Shown here: in pieces, positions 1-8,748 of the stretch
Layout: each line of letters opens with the position of its first letter
Numbering within the stretch: position 1 is the stretch's first letter
Origin: an uncultured Clostridia bacterium
GTDB taxonomy: Bacteria > Bacillota > Clostridia > Christensenellales > Aristaeellaceae
Assembly: GCA_934643825.1 (NCBI GenBank)
Contig: CAKUCW010000003.1
Span: forward strand, 52,123-116,122
DNA: 64,000 nucleotides
Direction: 5' to 3'
Notes under the pieces: model-generated
The model's input: the letters and a program-made list of their open reading frames with translations, nothing else
The model's database searches: none
What the model was told of the DNA's origin: nothing
Made by a program: the position numbers and the translations under genes

Positions 1-1361
1 AAGTCGAGCGTATTGGGCGGGCAATCCGCCGAGAACGTGATGCCGCTCCCGCGCTCCCCCGGCTCAAGGCTCAGCCACACCTCCGCATAATGGCGCAGAG
101 GCTCATAATGCCCGATGCCGATGACGGGCGCATCGATCGTCTCCTGATACAGCACATGCGGGGGAAGCATGCGAACCTCGTCGCCAAAGCGCGTCTTGAG
201 CAGCGTTTCCAGAATTTCAATCTGTACCGCGCCCATCACGCCGACGGATACGCCGCCTTCTTCCGGCGTGACCGCCAGCAGCGGGTCTTCCTCCTCCAGC
301 TCACGCAAATGGGCGAGCAGCGCCGTGATATCCAGCGGCGGCACGGGTTCCACCCTGACGCTCATCAGCGGCACAAGCTCCGCGCTGTCTTTTGTCAGCT
401 CTGCGCCGATGCGTTCTCCGGGGCGGACATCCAGCCCCGCAACCGCCGCCGTCCTTCCGGCAGAAAGCTCGCCGAGCGTCGTCAGCTTGCCGCCCTGCGG
501 CAGCATCAGCGCGGAAACCTTCTGCGTGCCGCGTGCCGTGTTGACCTCGTCCCGCACGCGCAGAACGCCCGCCGTCGCCTTGATATAGGCATAGCGGACG
601 CCGCCGACGCGCCGCACGCGGTAGACCTGACCGGCAAACGGCAGACTTTCCCGGCTTGCCCAATCCGTTTTGCAGAGCGCGGCAATCGCCCGCATCAGTT
701 CATCCACGCCCGTTCCCGTCAGCGCACTTCCCGCCAAAACGGGAAACAGCGCACCCTTTAAAAAAGCACGGTGCGCTCCATCCAGATAATCTTCTCTTTT
801 TGCGCAATCGGAAAAATGCGCTTCCAAAAGCGCTTCATCCCTCGCGGCAAGCTCTTCTTTCAGCGCATCTGCGTCCGCGCCGGTCATCAGCACACAGTCG
901 CCGCTGAGCAGCCGCTGCATCTGCGCCGTCACCCGCGCCGCATCCGCGCCTTCCCGGTCGGTCTTGTTGAGAAAGATGAGCGTGGGAATGCGCTTCTTTC
1001 TGAGCAGTTTGAAGAGCGTCACCGTGTGGCTCTGCACGCCCTCCACGCAGGACACGACCAGCAGCGCCGCATCCAGCACACAGAGCGCACGCTCCATTTC
1101 GCCGGAAAAATCGACATGCCCCGGCGTGTCCATCAGCGTGACAAAGAGCGGCTCTTTGCTGTCTGTATGCCACTCAAGCGCAGCCTGTTCGGTAAAAACC
1201 GTAATGCCTCGTGCGCGTTCCATCGGATCATCATCCATAAACGCGTCGCCGTGGTCTACGCGTCCGCAGGTTCTGATCACGCCCGAGCGGCAGAGCATCT
1301 GCTCGCAAAGGGTCGTCTTGCCCGCATCAACGTGCGCCGTCACGCCAAGGGTCAGGTTCAT
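1..1361 (-). CDS. TetM-like translation GTPase, 3' end beyond window
   Basis: This is a ribosome-bound GTPase of the EF-G/TetM-TetO family; the window holds about 453 N-terminal codons and the C-terminus lies to the left of base 1. The G1 loop (AHVDAGKTT), G3 (DTPGHVDF) and G4 (NKTD) motifs of a translational GTPase sit in the first 130 residues, followed by domain II-like sequence. The ATG at 1361 overlaps the trmD stop in an ATGA, so it is the last visible gene of a four-gene operon. Family members either remove tetracycline from the ribosome or act as housekeeping TetM-like factors. Its place in a core translation operon, with no mobile-element signs, makes me favour a chromosomal family member; resistance cannot be inferred from the sequence. 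Confidence 0.85.
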   Translation of the reverse strand, partial: MNLTLGVTAHVDAGKTTLCEQMLCRSGVIRTCGRVDHGDAFMDDDPMERARGITVFTEQAALEWHTDSKEPLFVTLMDTPGHVDFSGEMERALCVLDAALLVVSCVEGVQSHTVTLFKLLRKKRIPTLIFLNKTDREGADAARVTAQMQRLLSGDCVLMTGADADALKEELAARDEALLEAHFSDCAKREDYLDGAHRAFLKGALFPVLAGSALTGTGVDELMRAIAALCKTDWASRESLPFAGQVYRVRRVGGVRYAYIKATAGVLRVRDEVNTARGTQKVSALMLPQGGKLTTLGELSAGRTAAVAGLDVRPGERIGAELTKDSAELVPLMSVRVEPVPPLDITALLAHLRELEEEDPLLAVTPEEGGVSVGVMGAVQIEILETLLKTRFGDEVRMLPPHVLYQETIDAPVIGIGHYEPLRHYAEVWLSLEPGERGSGITFSADCPPNTLD

Positions 1362-2152
1362 GTCGTTTCCTCCGCCGGTTCGCTGTCCTGCTTTGCGTTT
1401 TCGTCCTCTTCGCGTATCCTTTCAAGAACCGCGTTCACAACCTTTTGCTCATGGCGGGTGAACTTGCGCCCCTTCAGATACGCCTGCGCCATCTCCGGTC
1501 TGCGCCGCAGGGTGATATACAGCGATTCGCTCATCTGCCAATCGACAATATGCGCATGGTTGCCGTTGAGCAGCGGTTCCGGAACGGTCATCCCTTCAAA
1601 TTCACGCGGGCGGGTATACTGCGGATATTCCAGCAGACCGGAGGAAAAGCTCTCCGTCTGTGCGCTTTCCTCGCATCCCAGCACGCCGGGAACCAGCCGC
1701 GCCACGCAATCCACCAGCACCATCGCCCCCAGCTCGCCGCCGGTCAGCACATAATCGCCGATGGAAATCTCTTCATCGATGCACAAATCGAGCGCCCGCT
1801 GATCCACGCCCTCGTAATGCCCGCAGAGCAGAATCAGTTCATCCTCTTGGGCAAGCTCTTCCGCCTTCTTCTGCGTCAGCGTTTCTCCCCGCGGGGAAAG
1901 GTAGATGCGGCGCACGTTCTTTTTGTCGCCCTGCACATCGCGCACGGCGTCCACGATTGGCTGCGCCAGCATGACCATGCCCGCGCCGCCGCCAAAGGGC
2001 GCGTCGTCCGTGTTATGGTGCTTGTTTTTTGAATAAGCGCGGATATCGACCTCGCGGATCTCCATCAGCCCGGCTTTCTCCGCACGCCCCAATATGCTGG
2101 TATGCAGCGGCGTGAACATTTCCGGAAACGTCGTCAGGATGGTGATCTTCAT
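1358..2152 (-). CDS. trmD: tRNA (guanine(37)-N1)-methyltransferase TrmD
   Basis: TrmD methylates G37 of tRNAs reading CNN codons, using SAM, which prevents +1 frameshifting. The protein is 264 residues, slightly longer than the usual 240-250. The N-terminus (MKITILTTFPEMF), the DAPFGGGAGMVM segment and the SAM-binding trefoil-knot segment around CGHYEGVDQR and SIGDYVLTGGE are all diagnostic. The ATG at 2152 overlaps the upstream gene's stop by four bases, and its own stop overlaps the TetM-like start in the same way, so translation is coupled along the operon. Unlike the classical rpsP-rimM-trmD-rplS order, no rimM, rpsP or rplS is next to it here. Confidence 0.97.
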   Translation of the reverse strand: MKITILTTFPEMFTPLHTSILGRAEKAGLMEIREVDIRAYSKNKHHNTDDAPFGGGAGMVMLAQPIVDAVRDVQGDKKNVRRIYLSPRGETLTQKKAEELAQEDELILLCGHYEGVDQRALDLCIDEEISIGDYVLTGGELGAMVLVDCVARLVPGVLGCEESAQTESFSSGLLEYPQYTRPREFEGMTVPEPLLNGNHAHIVDWQMSESLYITLRRRPEMAQAYLKGRKFTRHEQKVVNAVLERIREEDENAKQDSEPAEETT

Positions 2153-2748
2153 GGTTCCTCCGTCTTGTTCTCCGTCGAAAGGAGCGTCATTTCCTGCTTT
2201 GCCATCTCTTCCAGCACGGCATACATCTTCTCTTCCTGCGTCGCGATTTCCAGAATCTCAATCTCGCGCAGGGTAAAGGTTTCTTCCTCCGCCTCGCGTC
2301 CGAAGAAATCCATCAGGCGCAGCTTGAGCCTCAGCCCGTTCGCCTCCACCACTCTGCCGGTAACCATATCGTCGCCCATGATGACGGAAACGATATCCCC
2401 GCGCTCCTTGCACGCCAGCAGCACGCTGAGCATCAGGTCGGTATCCTCGGCGGGCGCCTGCGTAAAAAAGCAGCGGTGGTGCTGCTTGTGGTACGCCATC
2501 AGCATCGCCAGCCGCTGTTCATATTCCTCGCCCGCAAGCACCTGAATGACGTCCTGATTGCGGCGCACGCGCCAGCCGTCAATCTGCCCCCACGGGGACA
2601 GATCACACATCAGCACATGCTGTCCGTCCACCGCTTCCACAAAGCCCGCGGAGAATCCTTCCGGATCCTCCGGATCGGTATAGACGGACGCCAGCGCCCC
2701 CTGCGCCGCCAGTATCCTGAGCAAATATACCATATAACCGTTGGTCAT
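2149..2748 (-). CDS. Hypothetical protein in the trmD operon
   Basis: I do not recognise this 199-residue protein. There is no signal peptide or membrane segment. Residues about 115-165 (a GDIVSVIMGDDMVTGRV stretch followed by a hydrophobic/charged alternation) look like a small beta-barrel of SH3/Sm type, and the C-terminus is an acidic helix. It ends in an ATGA overlap with trmD and begins 20 bp after the methyltransferase, behind an AAAGGG ribosome site. It sits where rimM often precedes trmD but lacks the RimM N-terminal signature, so I do not call it RimM. Its position suggests a translation-related job; that is inference only. Confidence 0.75.
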   Translation of the reverse strand: MTNGYMVYLLRILAAQGALASVYTDPEDPEGFSAGFVEAVDGQHVLMCDLSPWGQIDGWRVRRNQDVIQVLAGEEYEQRLAMLMAYHKQHHRCFFTQAPAEDTDLMLSVLLACKERGDIVSVIMGDDMVTGRVVEANGLRLKLRLMDFFGREAEEETFTLREIEILEIATQEEKMYAVLEEMAKQEMTLLSTENKTEEP

Positions 2749-2768
2749 AGTCTACCCTTTCAAAACCC

Positions 2769-4037
2769 TTAATACCGTCTCATCGGCAGATAGAACCGTC
2801 TGTTTCCCCAGATATCCACGATCATCACGCAGGGTTCGCCCGCGCAGACGGGCATTTCCAGCGTTGCCGCCAACGCGGGCGTCGCAACGCTCCTCGCACT
2901 CAGGGCGCACCGCCTGTATACATCGCCCTGCACAAAGCCGCAGCTCCACTGATCGACGGCGTCCATTCCGTTGATGCCCGCCGCCTGCGCCTTTTCGCTT
3001 TCAAAGCTGATGAGCCGAACCGTATAGGACGTAATGGCAGGGAAAACCTCCGCTTCCACGCGGCAGTCGTCCTCGCCGCACGGCGCTTCAACCTCAAACG
3101 CATAATCCAGCGCCTGCCCCGCCGTGCCTTGGGAAAGACGCTTGCCCGCCGTCGCAATGGCGAGCGAACTTTGGTCTACGCAGAGAAAACGCCTGCCCAG
3201 ATTCGCCGCCGCAACCGCCGACGTTCCGCTTCCCGCGAACAGGTCGCAGATGAGGTCGTCCTCCTGAGAGGAACAGCTCACGATGCGCTCAAGCAGCTTC
3301 AGCGGCTTCTGCGTTTCGTATCCGGTGCGCTGAGGATCCTTCTGCTGCAAATGGCTGATATCGTCCCAAACATCGCCGGGATAGGCAGGCTCATCGTCAT
3401 AATAGCGATATTCCTTGCCGCCGGATACGATCGAGCGATAACTGCGTCCGTTTTCATCCACAGCGCGGCGCATGTGGTTGCTTCTGGATTCATTCCGCGC
3501 AACCGGCACCGCCTTGAGGTTGAAGTAATACGACTTGGATCGGGCATAGAACAAAATCACGTCATGCTTGCGCGGGAAGTAGCTCCGTGCGCGTCCGCCC
3601 GTCTGATAGCTCCAGATGATCTCGTTGAGGAAATTATTTTCACCGAAAACCTCATCCATCAGCAGCCGCAGATGCGCATACATCCGGCTGTCGATATGCA
3701 GGAAGATGGTTCCCTCTTTTTTGAGCAGCTCCCTGGACAACGTCAGCGTCTCGCGCATCATCGTCAGATAGTGGCTGCGATCCTCCCATCGATCGTCATA
3801 GGCAGGCAGATTCAGGCTCGGCGAACCGGTGCGGTATCCCTTTTCGCCCACGCGTGCCTTCATCTCAAACTGTTTTCCCGTGTTAAACGGCGGATCCAGA
3901 TAAATCGTTTGAACCTGACCTTTGAACCGAGCCAGAAGCTTTTGACCGTCTTCCGGCATTTTCGCCTGTATCAGCGTACCCCTGCTTTCCCGGCAAGCAT
4001 GCCTTTCTGCGGCGCAATGGATATATGTGCAGGGCAT
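2769..4037 (-). CDS. Site-specific DNA methyltransferase (N6/N4 class, beta type), solitary
   Basis: This amino-methyltransferase would transfer a methyl group from SAM to adenine N6 or cytosine N4 in DNA. The catalytic motif IV (DPPF, residues 48-51) comes before the SAM-binding motif I (DLFAGSGTS, near residue 265), the beta-class order shared with type III Mod proteins and CcrM. A C-terminal extension of about 100 residues (320-422) is unfamiliar and could recognise the target site. No restriction gene is adjacent; instead the gene heads the trmD operon. An in-frame GTG at 4046 has its Shine-Dalgarno touching it, while the ATG at 4037 has AAGGAAGG eight bases upstream, so I place the start at 4037. 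Confidence 0.88.
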   Translation of the reverse strand: MPCTYIHCAAERHACRESRGTLIQAKMPEDGQKLLARFKGQVQTIYLDPPFNTGKQFEMKARVGEKGYRTGSPSLNLPAYDDRWEDRSHYLTMMRETLTLSRELLKKEGTIFLHIDSRMYAHLRLLMDEVFGENNFLNEIIWSYQTGGRARSYFPRKHDVILFYARSKSYYFNLKAVPVARNESRSNHMRRAVDENGRSYRSIVSGGKEYRYYDDEPAYPGDVWDDISHLQQKDPQRTGYETQKPLKLLERIVSCSSQEDDLICDLFAGSGTSAVAAANLGRRFLCVDQSSLAIATAGKRLSQGTAGQALDYAFEVEAPCGEDDCRVEAEVFPAITSYTVRLISFESEKAQAAGINGMDAVDQWSCGFVQGDVYRRCALSARSVATPALAATLEMPVCAGEPCVMIVDIWGNRRFYLPMRRY

Positions 4038-4128
4038 AGCCTCCACCTTCCTTAATCGCGATAACGCGTAGCTTTCTTCTGAATGGTATACGATGTGCCT
4101 GATTCACAGACACGTTCCCTAATATAGT

Positions 4129-4157
4129 ATTATACTGTGTTTTTCCTTTTTTTACAA
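4129..4157 (-). promoter_or_regulatory. Sigma-A-type promoter of the methyltransferase-trmD operon
   Basis: On the minus strand, TTGTAA and a perfect TATAAT are 17 bp apart. The predicted 5' leader is about 85 nt. Confidence 0.7.
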
Positions 4158-4246
4158 GAGGCGGCAACGAATGCCATGCGGGTTTTGTGGACACGAGGCT
4201 AACCCTTTTTGACACCAATGTCCCCTTCGAACGCCCATGCCGCATC

Positions 4247-4275
4247 TTGCGCCGCATCAGGCAGCGTGTTATAAT
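4247..4275 (+). promoter_or_regulatory. Promoter for the YkgJ-like gene
   Basis: TTGCGC and TATAAT are 17 bp apart on the plus strand, giving a leader of about 135 nt before the ATG at 4418. The leader holds a GGCTTTGCCCC stretch and a TGCTCCCGGCAGGGAA inverted segment that may fold. The rest of 4038-4417 holds only this and the divergent minus-strand promoter. Confidence 0.6.
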
Positions 4276-4417
4276 ATATTTTTAGGCTTAGATTGTCATT
4301 GTTTTAAAGGTTGACACTCGGAGGCTTTGCCCCTGCTCCCGGCAGGGAACCTCTTTTCCTGCACCTGTTTCGCTGTCAGGCGCTGTTTTTTCAATGCACG
4401 CCCAAGGAGGTCTTTTC

Positions 4418-4894
4418 ATGTCAAACGCCATTCTCCGCGCCCGCGAGCTGCTGGGCGACCTCACGCCGCTGAAAACCGACTGCGGACGCCTGTGCGGCGG
4501 CGCATGCTGTCAGGGCGATGAGCAAACGGGCATGCTGCTCTTTCCCGGTGAAGAGCGCAGCTTTGAAAACTGCGATTTCGGGCATGTGATTCCGGCGAAC
4601 TTCTCCCTCGCCGGCAGAGACGTGCAGCTCTTTGTCTGCTCCGGGCATTGCCGCCGCGAAAGCCGCCCGCTCGCCTGCCGCCTGTTCCCGCTCTTCCTTC
4701 GTTTCCGCAAGGATGGCTCGACACGCATCCGCATGGATCCCCGCGCTTTCAGCGTCTGTCCCTTGTGCGATTACGGGATGGATGCGCTGCACGACGCGTT
4801 CATTTCCGCTGCACGATGCGCCTACGACGCGCTGCTGGAAGACGCCGACTGTGCGGCGTTCCTCAAAGCGCTGGATGACGAACTGCGGCTTTAA
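4418..4894 (+). CDS. YkgJ-like Cys-rich (zinc/iron-chelating) protein
   Basis: This 158-residue protein is rich in cysteine. An N-terminal CGRLCGGACC cluster (near residues 26-35), a middle CSGHC, a CRLFPLF motif and a CPLC near residue 115 match the arrangement of the YkgJ family of putative zinc- or iron-chelating proteins. It has no signal peptide. The start is the ATG at 4418, seven bases after AAGGAGG; an upstream in-frame ATG at 4394 lacks a ribosome site. It is transcribed alone and converges with the lipoprotein gene, with the two stops 8 bp apart. The biochemical role of the family is not established; metal binding is inferred from the cysteines. Confidence 0.8.
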   Translation: MSNAILRARELLGDLTPLKTDCGRLCGGACCQGDEQTGMLLFPGEERSFENCDFGHVIPANFSLAGRDVQLFVCSGHCRRESRPLACRLFPLFLRFRKDGSTRIRMDPRAFSVCPLCDYGMDALHDAFISAARCAYDALLEDADCAAFLKALDDELRL

Positions 4895-4902
4895 TCGCTT
4901 AT

Positions 4903-7900
4903 TTACAGCACAACGCTTGCCGTATAGCCGCCCGACGTTCCCAAATAGAGCGTGCCGTTGGCGATGGACGCCGATTCATACGCGGCGTTCAGAAGCGTCG
5001 TCGCGTTTTCGCCGTTCACATCGCAGGTCATCACGCCTTTGTTCGTCAGTTCAATAACCTTTTGCCCATAAACGAGCAGACAGGTCGCCCCGTCGCGCCG
5101 AATGGTCGCGCTCTGCCCGTTCATCACGCGGACGATCGAGCCGCCCGAGCGCACCAACAACGCCTGACCGCACTGAACCGCCTGATCCGCCGCGCCGCTG
5201 TAAAGCGTCGTCTGCTGTCCCGTCGTGATGGAGAAGGATACCACGCCGTCCTGCGTGACGCAGAGCAGCGCATTCCCCTGCACATCGAGCGAAAAATCGC
5301 TGACGCCGGTCATCAGCTCGCTTTCTTCTCCGGAAAGCGTACGCTCCTTGAGCGCCGCGTTCGCATCCAAAATATACATCACGCCGTCATGCAGCGCAAA
5401 TTTTAAGACGATGCCCGCACGCAGAAGCACTTCGCGGTTTCCGCTCTGCGTGTTCAGCCGAATGACGCAGTCCTCTCCCCCGTCGCTGGCGACATAGTAA
5501 AGCTTTCCGTTCGTCAGATGCAGAAAGCGCGGCACATCGCGTGAAAGCAGGCTTGCGGACGCGCCGTTATAGGGACGCTTGACCAGCATGCCGCCCTGCG
5601 CGGCGTCCGCACCGTACAGCGCGTTTCTGTCGCTGACAACGATGCCGCCGCCCGCCAGACTCGCCTGATATGCACCGTTCAGGCGGTATTCCTCGTTCTG
5701 CCGACCGCTGTTGTCCGCAGACTGGTGCGCAACCTGCGCCGTGACCGCGCTGCTGGCATACAGTCTGGATTGTGTGCCGCTGCCCGCCGCGCCGTCTGCC
5801 GTCAAGCCGTTCGCCTGCTGAAACTGGCGGACGGCTTGTTCTGTTGCGCTGTCATAAACGCCGCTTACAAAAGAGGCGGACAGGTAGCCCAGTGCCGCCA
5901 GCCGGCTTTGCACCTGTCTTACCTGTTCGCCGCTCATGCCCGCCGTCAGCACGTCGGATACCACGACGGTATCCGATGCGCTGCTCAGCTTGTCTCCGAC
6001 GCGCACGCCGTTGGCATCCAGCGCGTCGTTTGAATAGATCAGTTTGAGGGACTGCGGACCTGCCGCGCCATCCACCTTCAGGTTGTTCATTCTCTGGAAA
6101 GCCTTGGTCGCGTCAACGGTCGTCTGTCTGAATCTGCCGTTCACTTCTTTGCTGTTCAGATAGCCCAGCTCGGCGAGCCGCGCCTGATACTGGCGGACGT
6201 TTGCGCCCTCGCTCTCCCACTGGATGACCGTGGTCGTATCCGGAACGCTGGTCGGCTCAACGTAGTTTCCGCCGGTGCCGCCCGTGCTTTCCGAACCGGA
6301 TGCGCCGAAATACGCGCTGTAAGAAACCGCGCTGCCGCTGTACAAAACAGAGAGCGTTCCAGTGCCCGCGATTCCGTCCGCCGTGAGGCCATTTGCCTCC
6401 TGAAAGAGCTTGACCGCCCGTTCCGTACCCGAGCCGAACTGCCCGTCCGGCGTGCTGCTCAGATAGCCCAGCGAAACCAGATACCGCTGCATAATCTGCA
6501 CCTGATCGCTCTTGTCGCCGCGGCGCAGAACCGTATAGCTTCCGGAGGGAACGCTGCTGTCGTCGTCGTCATCCGGAATCGGCGTGATATCCGGCTCGAC
6601 ATAGCCGCTGCTTCCCGCGGAAACGGCGCCGGAGCTGTTCAGCTTGTTCATCGTGCCCTTGCCCGCGATGCCGTCCGCGCCCAAGCCGTTGGCACGTTGG
6701 AACGCCATAACTGCCGTGGTCGTTTCGCTTCCGAATCGTCCGTCGATTCGCCCGCTGTAATAGCCCAGCTCAAAAAGCCGCGCCTGAAGGTTGTATACGC
6801 CCTCGCCGCTGTCGCCTTCGCGCAGGGTGCCGTTCGTGCTCGGCGCCGCCGTCGCGGTCGCCGCCTTGCAGCTGCCGCTGAGCTTTTTGAGCGTTGTCGC
6901 GCCCGCCGTGCCGTCCGCTGTCAGGTTGTTGTTTCTCTGGAAAGCCGTCAGTGCGGTCTGCGTTTCCGTTCCGAATACGCCGTCCGCGACGCCGCTGAGG
7001 TAATTCAGCTCAATCAGCCGTTCCTGCAAGGCATAAACGTCGTTGCCCGTCATGCCGACGGTCAGCGTGCGCGTCTGATCCGGGTTGGCGGTCGTCACAG
7101 GGCTGGCGGCATATTTCGCATTGGCGGAATAGAGCTTCGTCTGCGTTGCACTGCCCGCCTGTCCATCGGCGCTCAGCCCGTTCGCCCGCTGGAATGCCTT
7201 GACCGCCGACGCCGTCGTCGAGCCGTAAATGCCGTCCACGCCGCCGGAATAGTAGCCCAGCTCTGCCAGACGTCCCTGCAATTTGCGAACTTCCAGCCCG
7301 GATGCGCCGCTCTTGAGCAGCACATAGGTGTTTTCCACCGTGCTTGCGCTGACCGTTTTGGGCTGTGCGGAGGAAGAATAGAGCTTATCCTGCGTCGCAC
7401 GCCCCGCAATGCCGTCCGCCGTCAAGCCGTTTCGGCTCTGGAACTCGGTCACGGCGCTCTGCGTCGCGGTCGAGTATTTGCCGTCCACCATACCGGAATA
7501 ATAGCCCAGCTCAACCAGACGCGCCTGCAAATCGCTGACATCGTTGCCCGTCGAGCCGACGCGCAGGACGGGATAACCCGCATTGTAATCCTGCGTAGAG
7601 GTCGCCCAGCTCTGCGCACCGGGCGCAGCGGTTGCAGCCGTGCGCGGCGTAGTCGTCGGCAGGCTTCCGCTCGACCAATCTTCCCATGTGCTTTGGTCGC
7701 TGGCGCTCCAAGTATCCGGCGTGGGCGTCGGCGTCGCCTTCGGCGCAGGCGTCGGCGTGCTCGTCGGCAGGGACTGCACCGTACCGAACGGAACCGTTCC
7801 GTTGGAGATTTCAAGCGGATCGAGCGTCGGGTCGGGCTGAATGAAGCAGCCCGTCATCGTCGCCAGCATTCCCGCCAGCATGACGCCAAGCAACGCCTTT

Positions 7901-7917
7901 TTGACGGATTTTCTCAC
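4903..7917 (-). CDS. Lipoprotein with seven peptidoglycan-binding repeats and a C-terminal propeller-like domain
   Basis: A probable cell-wall-bound lipoprotein of 1004 residues. A basic hydrophobic signal ends in MTGC (Cys 24), an acceptable lipobox. A Pro/Thr-rich linker (about 45-110) leads into seven PG_binding_1 repeats near 117-185, 200-267, 285-350, 365-430, 465-530, 565-635 and 660-730, each carrying an LQ-L-LGY...DG-FG...FQ-NGL-DG-AG pattern. Residues 740-1004 form repeating beta-strands resembling the DUF5050/beta-propeller sensors of Clostridia. No hydrolase domain is visible. A TTG at 7923 is too close to the AGGAGG; the GTG at 7917 is spaced by 7, so I start there. It follows the HAD gene by 2 bp and is probably cotranscribed with it. 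Confidence 0.88.
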   Translation of the reverse strand: MRKSVKKALLGVMLAGMLATMTGCFIQPDPTLDPLEISNGTVPFGTVQSLPTSTPTPAPKATPTPTPDTWSASDQSTWEDWSSGSLPTTTPRTAATAAPGAQSWATSTQDYNAGYPVLRVGSTGNDVSDLQARLVELGYYSGMVDGKYSTATQSAVTEFQSRNGLTADGIAGRATQDKLYSSSAQPKTVSASTVENTYVLLKSGASGLEVRKLQGRLAELGYYSGGVDGIYGSTTASAVKAFQRANGLSADGQAGSATQTKLYSANAKYAASPVTTANPDQTRTLTVGMTGNDVYALQERLIELNYLSGVADGVFGTETQTALTAFQRNNNLTADGTAGATTLKKLSGSCKAATATAAPSTNGTLREGDSGEGVYNLQARLFELGYYSGRIDGRFGSETTTAVMAFQRANGLGADGIAGKGTMNKLNSSGAVSAGSSGYVEPDITPIPDDDDDSSVPSGSYTVLRRGDKSDQVQIMQRYLVSLGYLSSTPDGQFGSGTERAVKLFQEANGLTADGIAGTGTLSVLYSGSAVSYSAYFGASGSESTGGTGGNYVEPTSVPDTTTVIQWESEGANVRQYQARLAELGYLNSKEVNGRFRQTTVDATKAFQRMNNLKVDGAAGPQSLKLIYSNDALDANGVRVGDKLSSASDTVVVSDVLTAGMSGEQVRQVQSRLAALGYLSASFVSGVYDSATEQAVRQFQQANGLTADGAAGSGTQSRLYASSAVTAQVAHQSADNSGRQNEEYRLNGAYQASLAGGGIVVSDRNALYGADAAQGGMLVKRPYNGASASLLSRDVPRFLHLTNGKLYYVASDGGEDCVIRLNTQSGNREVLLRAGIVLKFALHDGVMYILDANAALKERTLSGEESELMTGVSDFSLDVQGNALLCVTQDGVVSFSITTGQQTTLYSGAADQAVQCGQALLVRSGGSIVRVMNGQSATIRRDGATCLLVYGQKVIELTNKGVMTCDVNGENATTLLNAAYESASIANGTLYLGTSGGYTASVVL

Positions 7918-7919
7918 GT

Positions 7920-8615
7920 TCAATCCTCCTCTCCCCGCAGAATCGCGTCCACCTCATCCAGTGAGCGAATGTCATAGGCAATCGGCAGACCTTTATCGTT
8001 TTTCAAGCCCTTCGGGTTAAACCAGCAAGCGTCAACATCCGCGTTCTTTGCCGCCGCGATGTCGCTGGAAAGCGAATCGCCCAGCATCAGTGCGCGGCGT
8101 TTATCCGCCACGCCTGCCAGCTCCATCGCCTTTTCCAGCATCAGCGGATCGGGCTTTGCCGCGCCGACCTCAGAACTGATGACCAGACCGGAGATCAACG
8201 GGTTCAGCTCGCTTTTTGCCATGCGGCTGCGCTGAACTTCGCTGATGCCGTTGGTCACGATGATGACCGGAACCCGTTTGCTCCAGCGCTCGACTGCCTG
8301 CACCGCGCCGGGCAAAAGCACGCTTTGCTGACCCAGCGCATCAACAAATGTGTCGCACATTTTCTGTGCATCGCCCGTTTTGCCGATTGCTTTCAGGAAA
8401 TCCTCAAACCGGCGCACACGCAGAACGCTCTGCTCGATTTTTCCCAGTTCAAGCTGTTTCCAAAGCCCCTCGTTGATTTTCGAGTAAATCCGGAGCAGCT
8501 CAGGCGTTGCGCTGAAACCCGCCGTTTCGCAAACGATGGCAAAAGCATTTTCTTCGGCTTTGGTAAAATCAAAAAGCGTATTATCCGCATCACAGAGCAG
8601 CACGTCGTAGCGCAT
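7920..8615 (-). CDS. HAD-family hydrolase, YjjG-like nucleotidase
   Basis: This 231-residue HAD phosphatase resembles YjjG/YfnB, pyrimidine-nucleotide 5'-nucleotidases that clean up non-canonical nucleotides. HAD motif I is DADNTLFDF (residues 9-17; the second position is Asp, as in YjjG), motif II is the T of VTNG, motif III the Lys of AAKPDP, and motif IV GDSLSSD. The cap is helical. AGGAG lies about 12 bases before the ATG at 8615. Its stop is 2 bp from the lipoprotein start. The substrate is inferred from family resemblance only. Confidence 0.85.
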   Translation of the reverse strand: MRYDVLLCDADNTLFDFTKAEENAFAIVCETAGFSATPELLRIYSKINEGLWKQLELGKIEQSVLRVRRFEDFLKAIGKTGDAQKMCDTFVDALGQQSVLLPGAVQAVERWSKRVPVIIVTNGISEVQRSRMAKSELNPLISGLVISSEVGAAKPDPLMLEKAMELAGVADKRRALMLGDSLSSDIAAAKNADVDACWFNPKGLKNDKGLPIAYDIRSLDEVDAILRGEED

Positions 8616-8681
8616 GAATCGTTTTCTCTCCTATTCTATCCATCCAAGATGTGATGGTTTTATTGTATCACATTTTCCGCA

Positions 8682-8720
8682 CAAAGAAAAGCGGCGCGAA
8701 AGCCTTTCCGCCTCCGCGCC
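8682..8720 (-). terminator. Rho-independent terminator after cdd
   Basis: On the minus strand, a GGCGCG/CGCGCC stem is followed by GCTTTTCTTTG. It separates the spoIIID-mbl-cdd unit from the HAD gene. Confidence 0.55.
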
Positions 8721-8748
8721 ACTGGGAATGATTTCTTATTCTTTCTTT

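Noticed and set aside
90..761. Plus-strand open frames of 100-220 codons opposite the TetM-like gene
   Set aside because: They are antisense to a clear GTPase with intact motifs, lack ribosome sites, and have the Arg/His/Ala-rich composition expected from the complement of GC-rich genes.
1..1361. Calling the TetM-like gene a tetracycline-resistance determinant
   Set aside because: The gene is incomplete, lies in a core operon, and the family includes housekeeping members.
2149..2748. Calling the gene before trmD rimM
   Set aside because: It lacks the RimM N-terminal signature and the PRC-barrel pattern; position alone is not enough.
2769..4037. A restriction-modification or defence island
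   Set aside because: No nuclease, helicase or toxin gene is near the methyltransferase; neighbours are translation genes.
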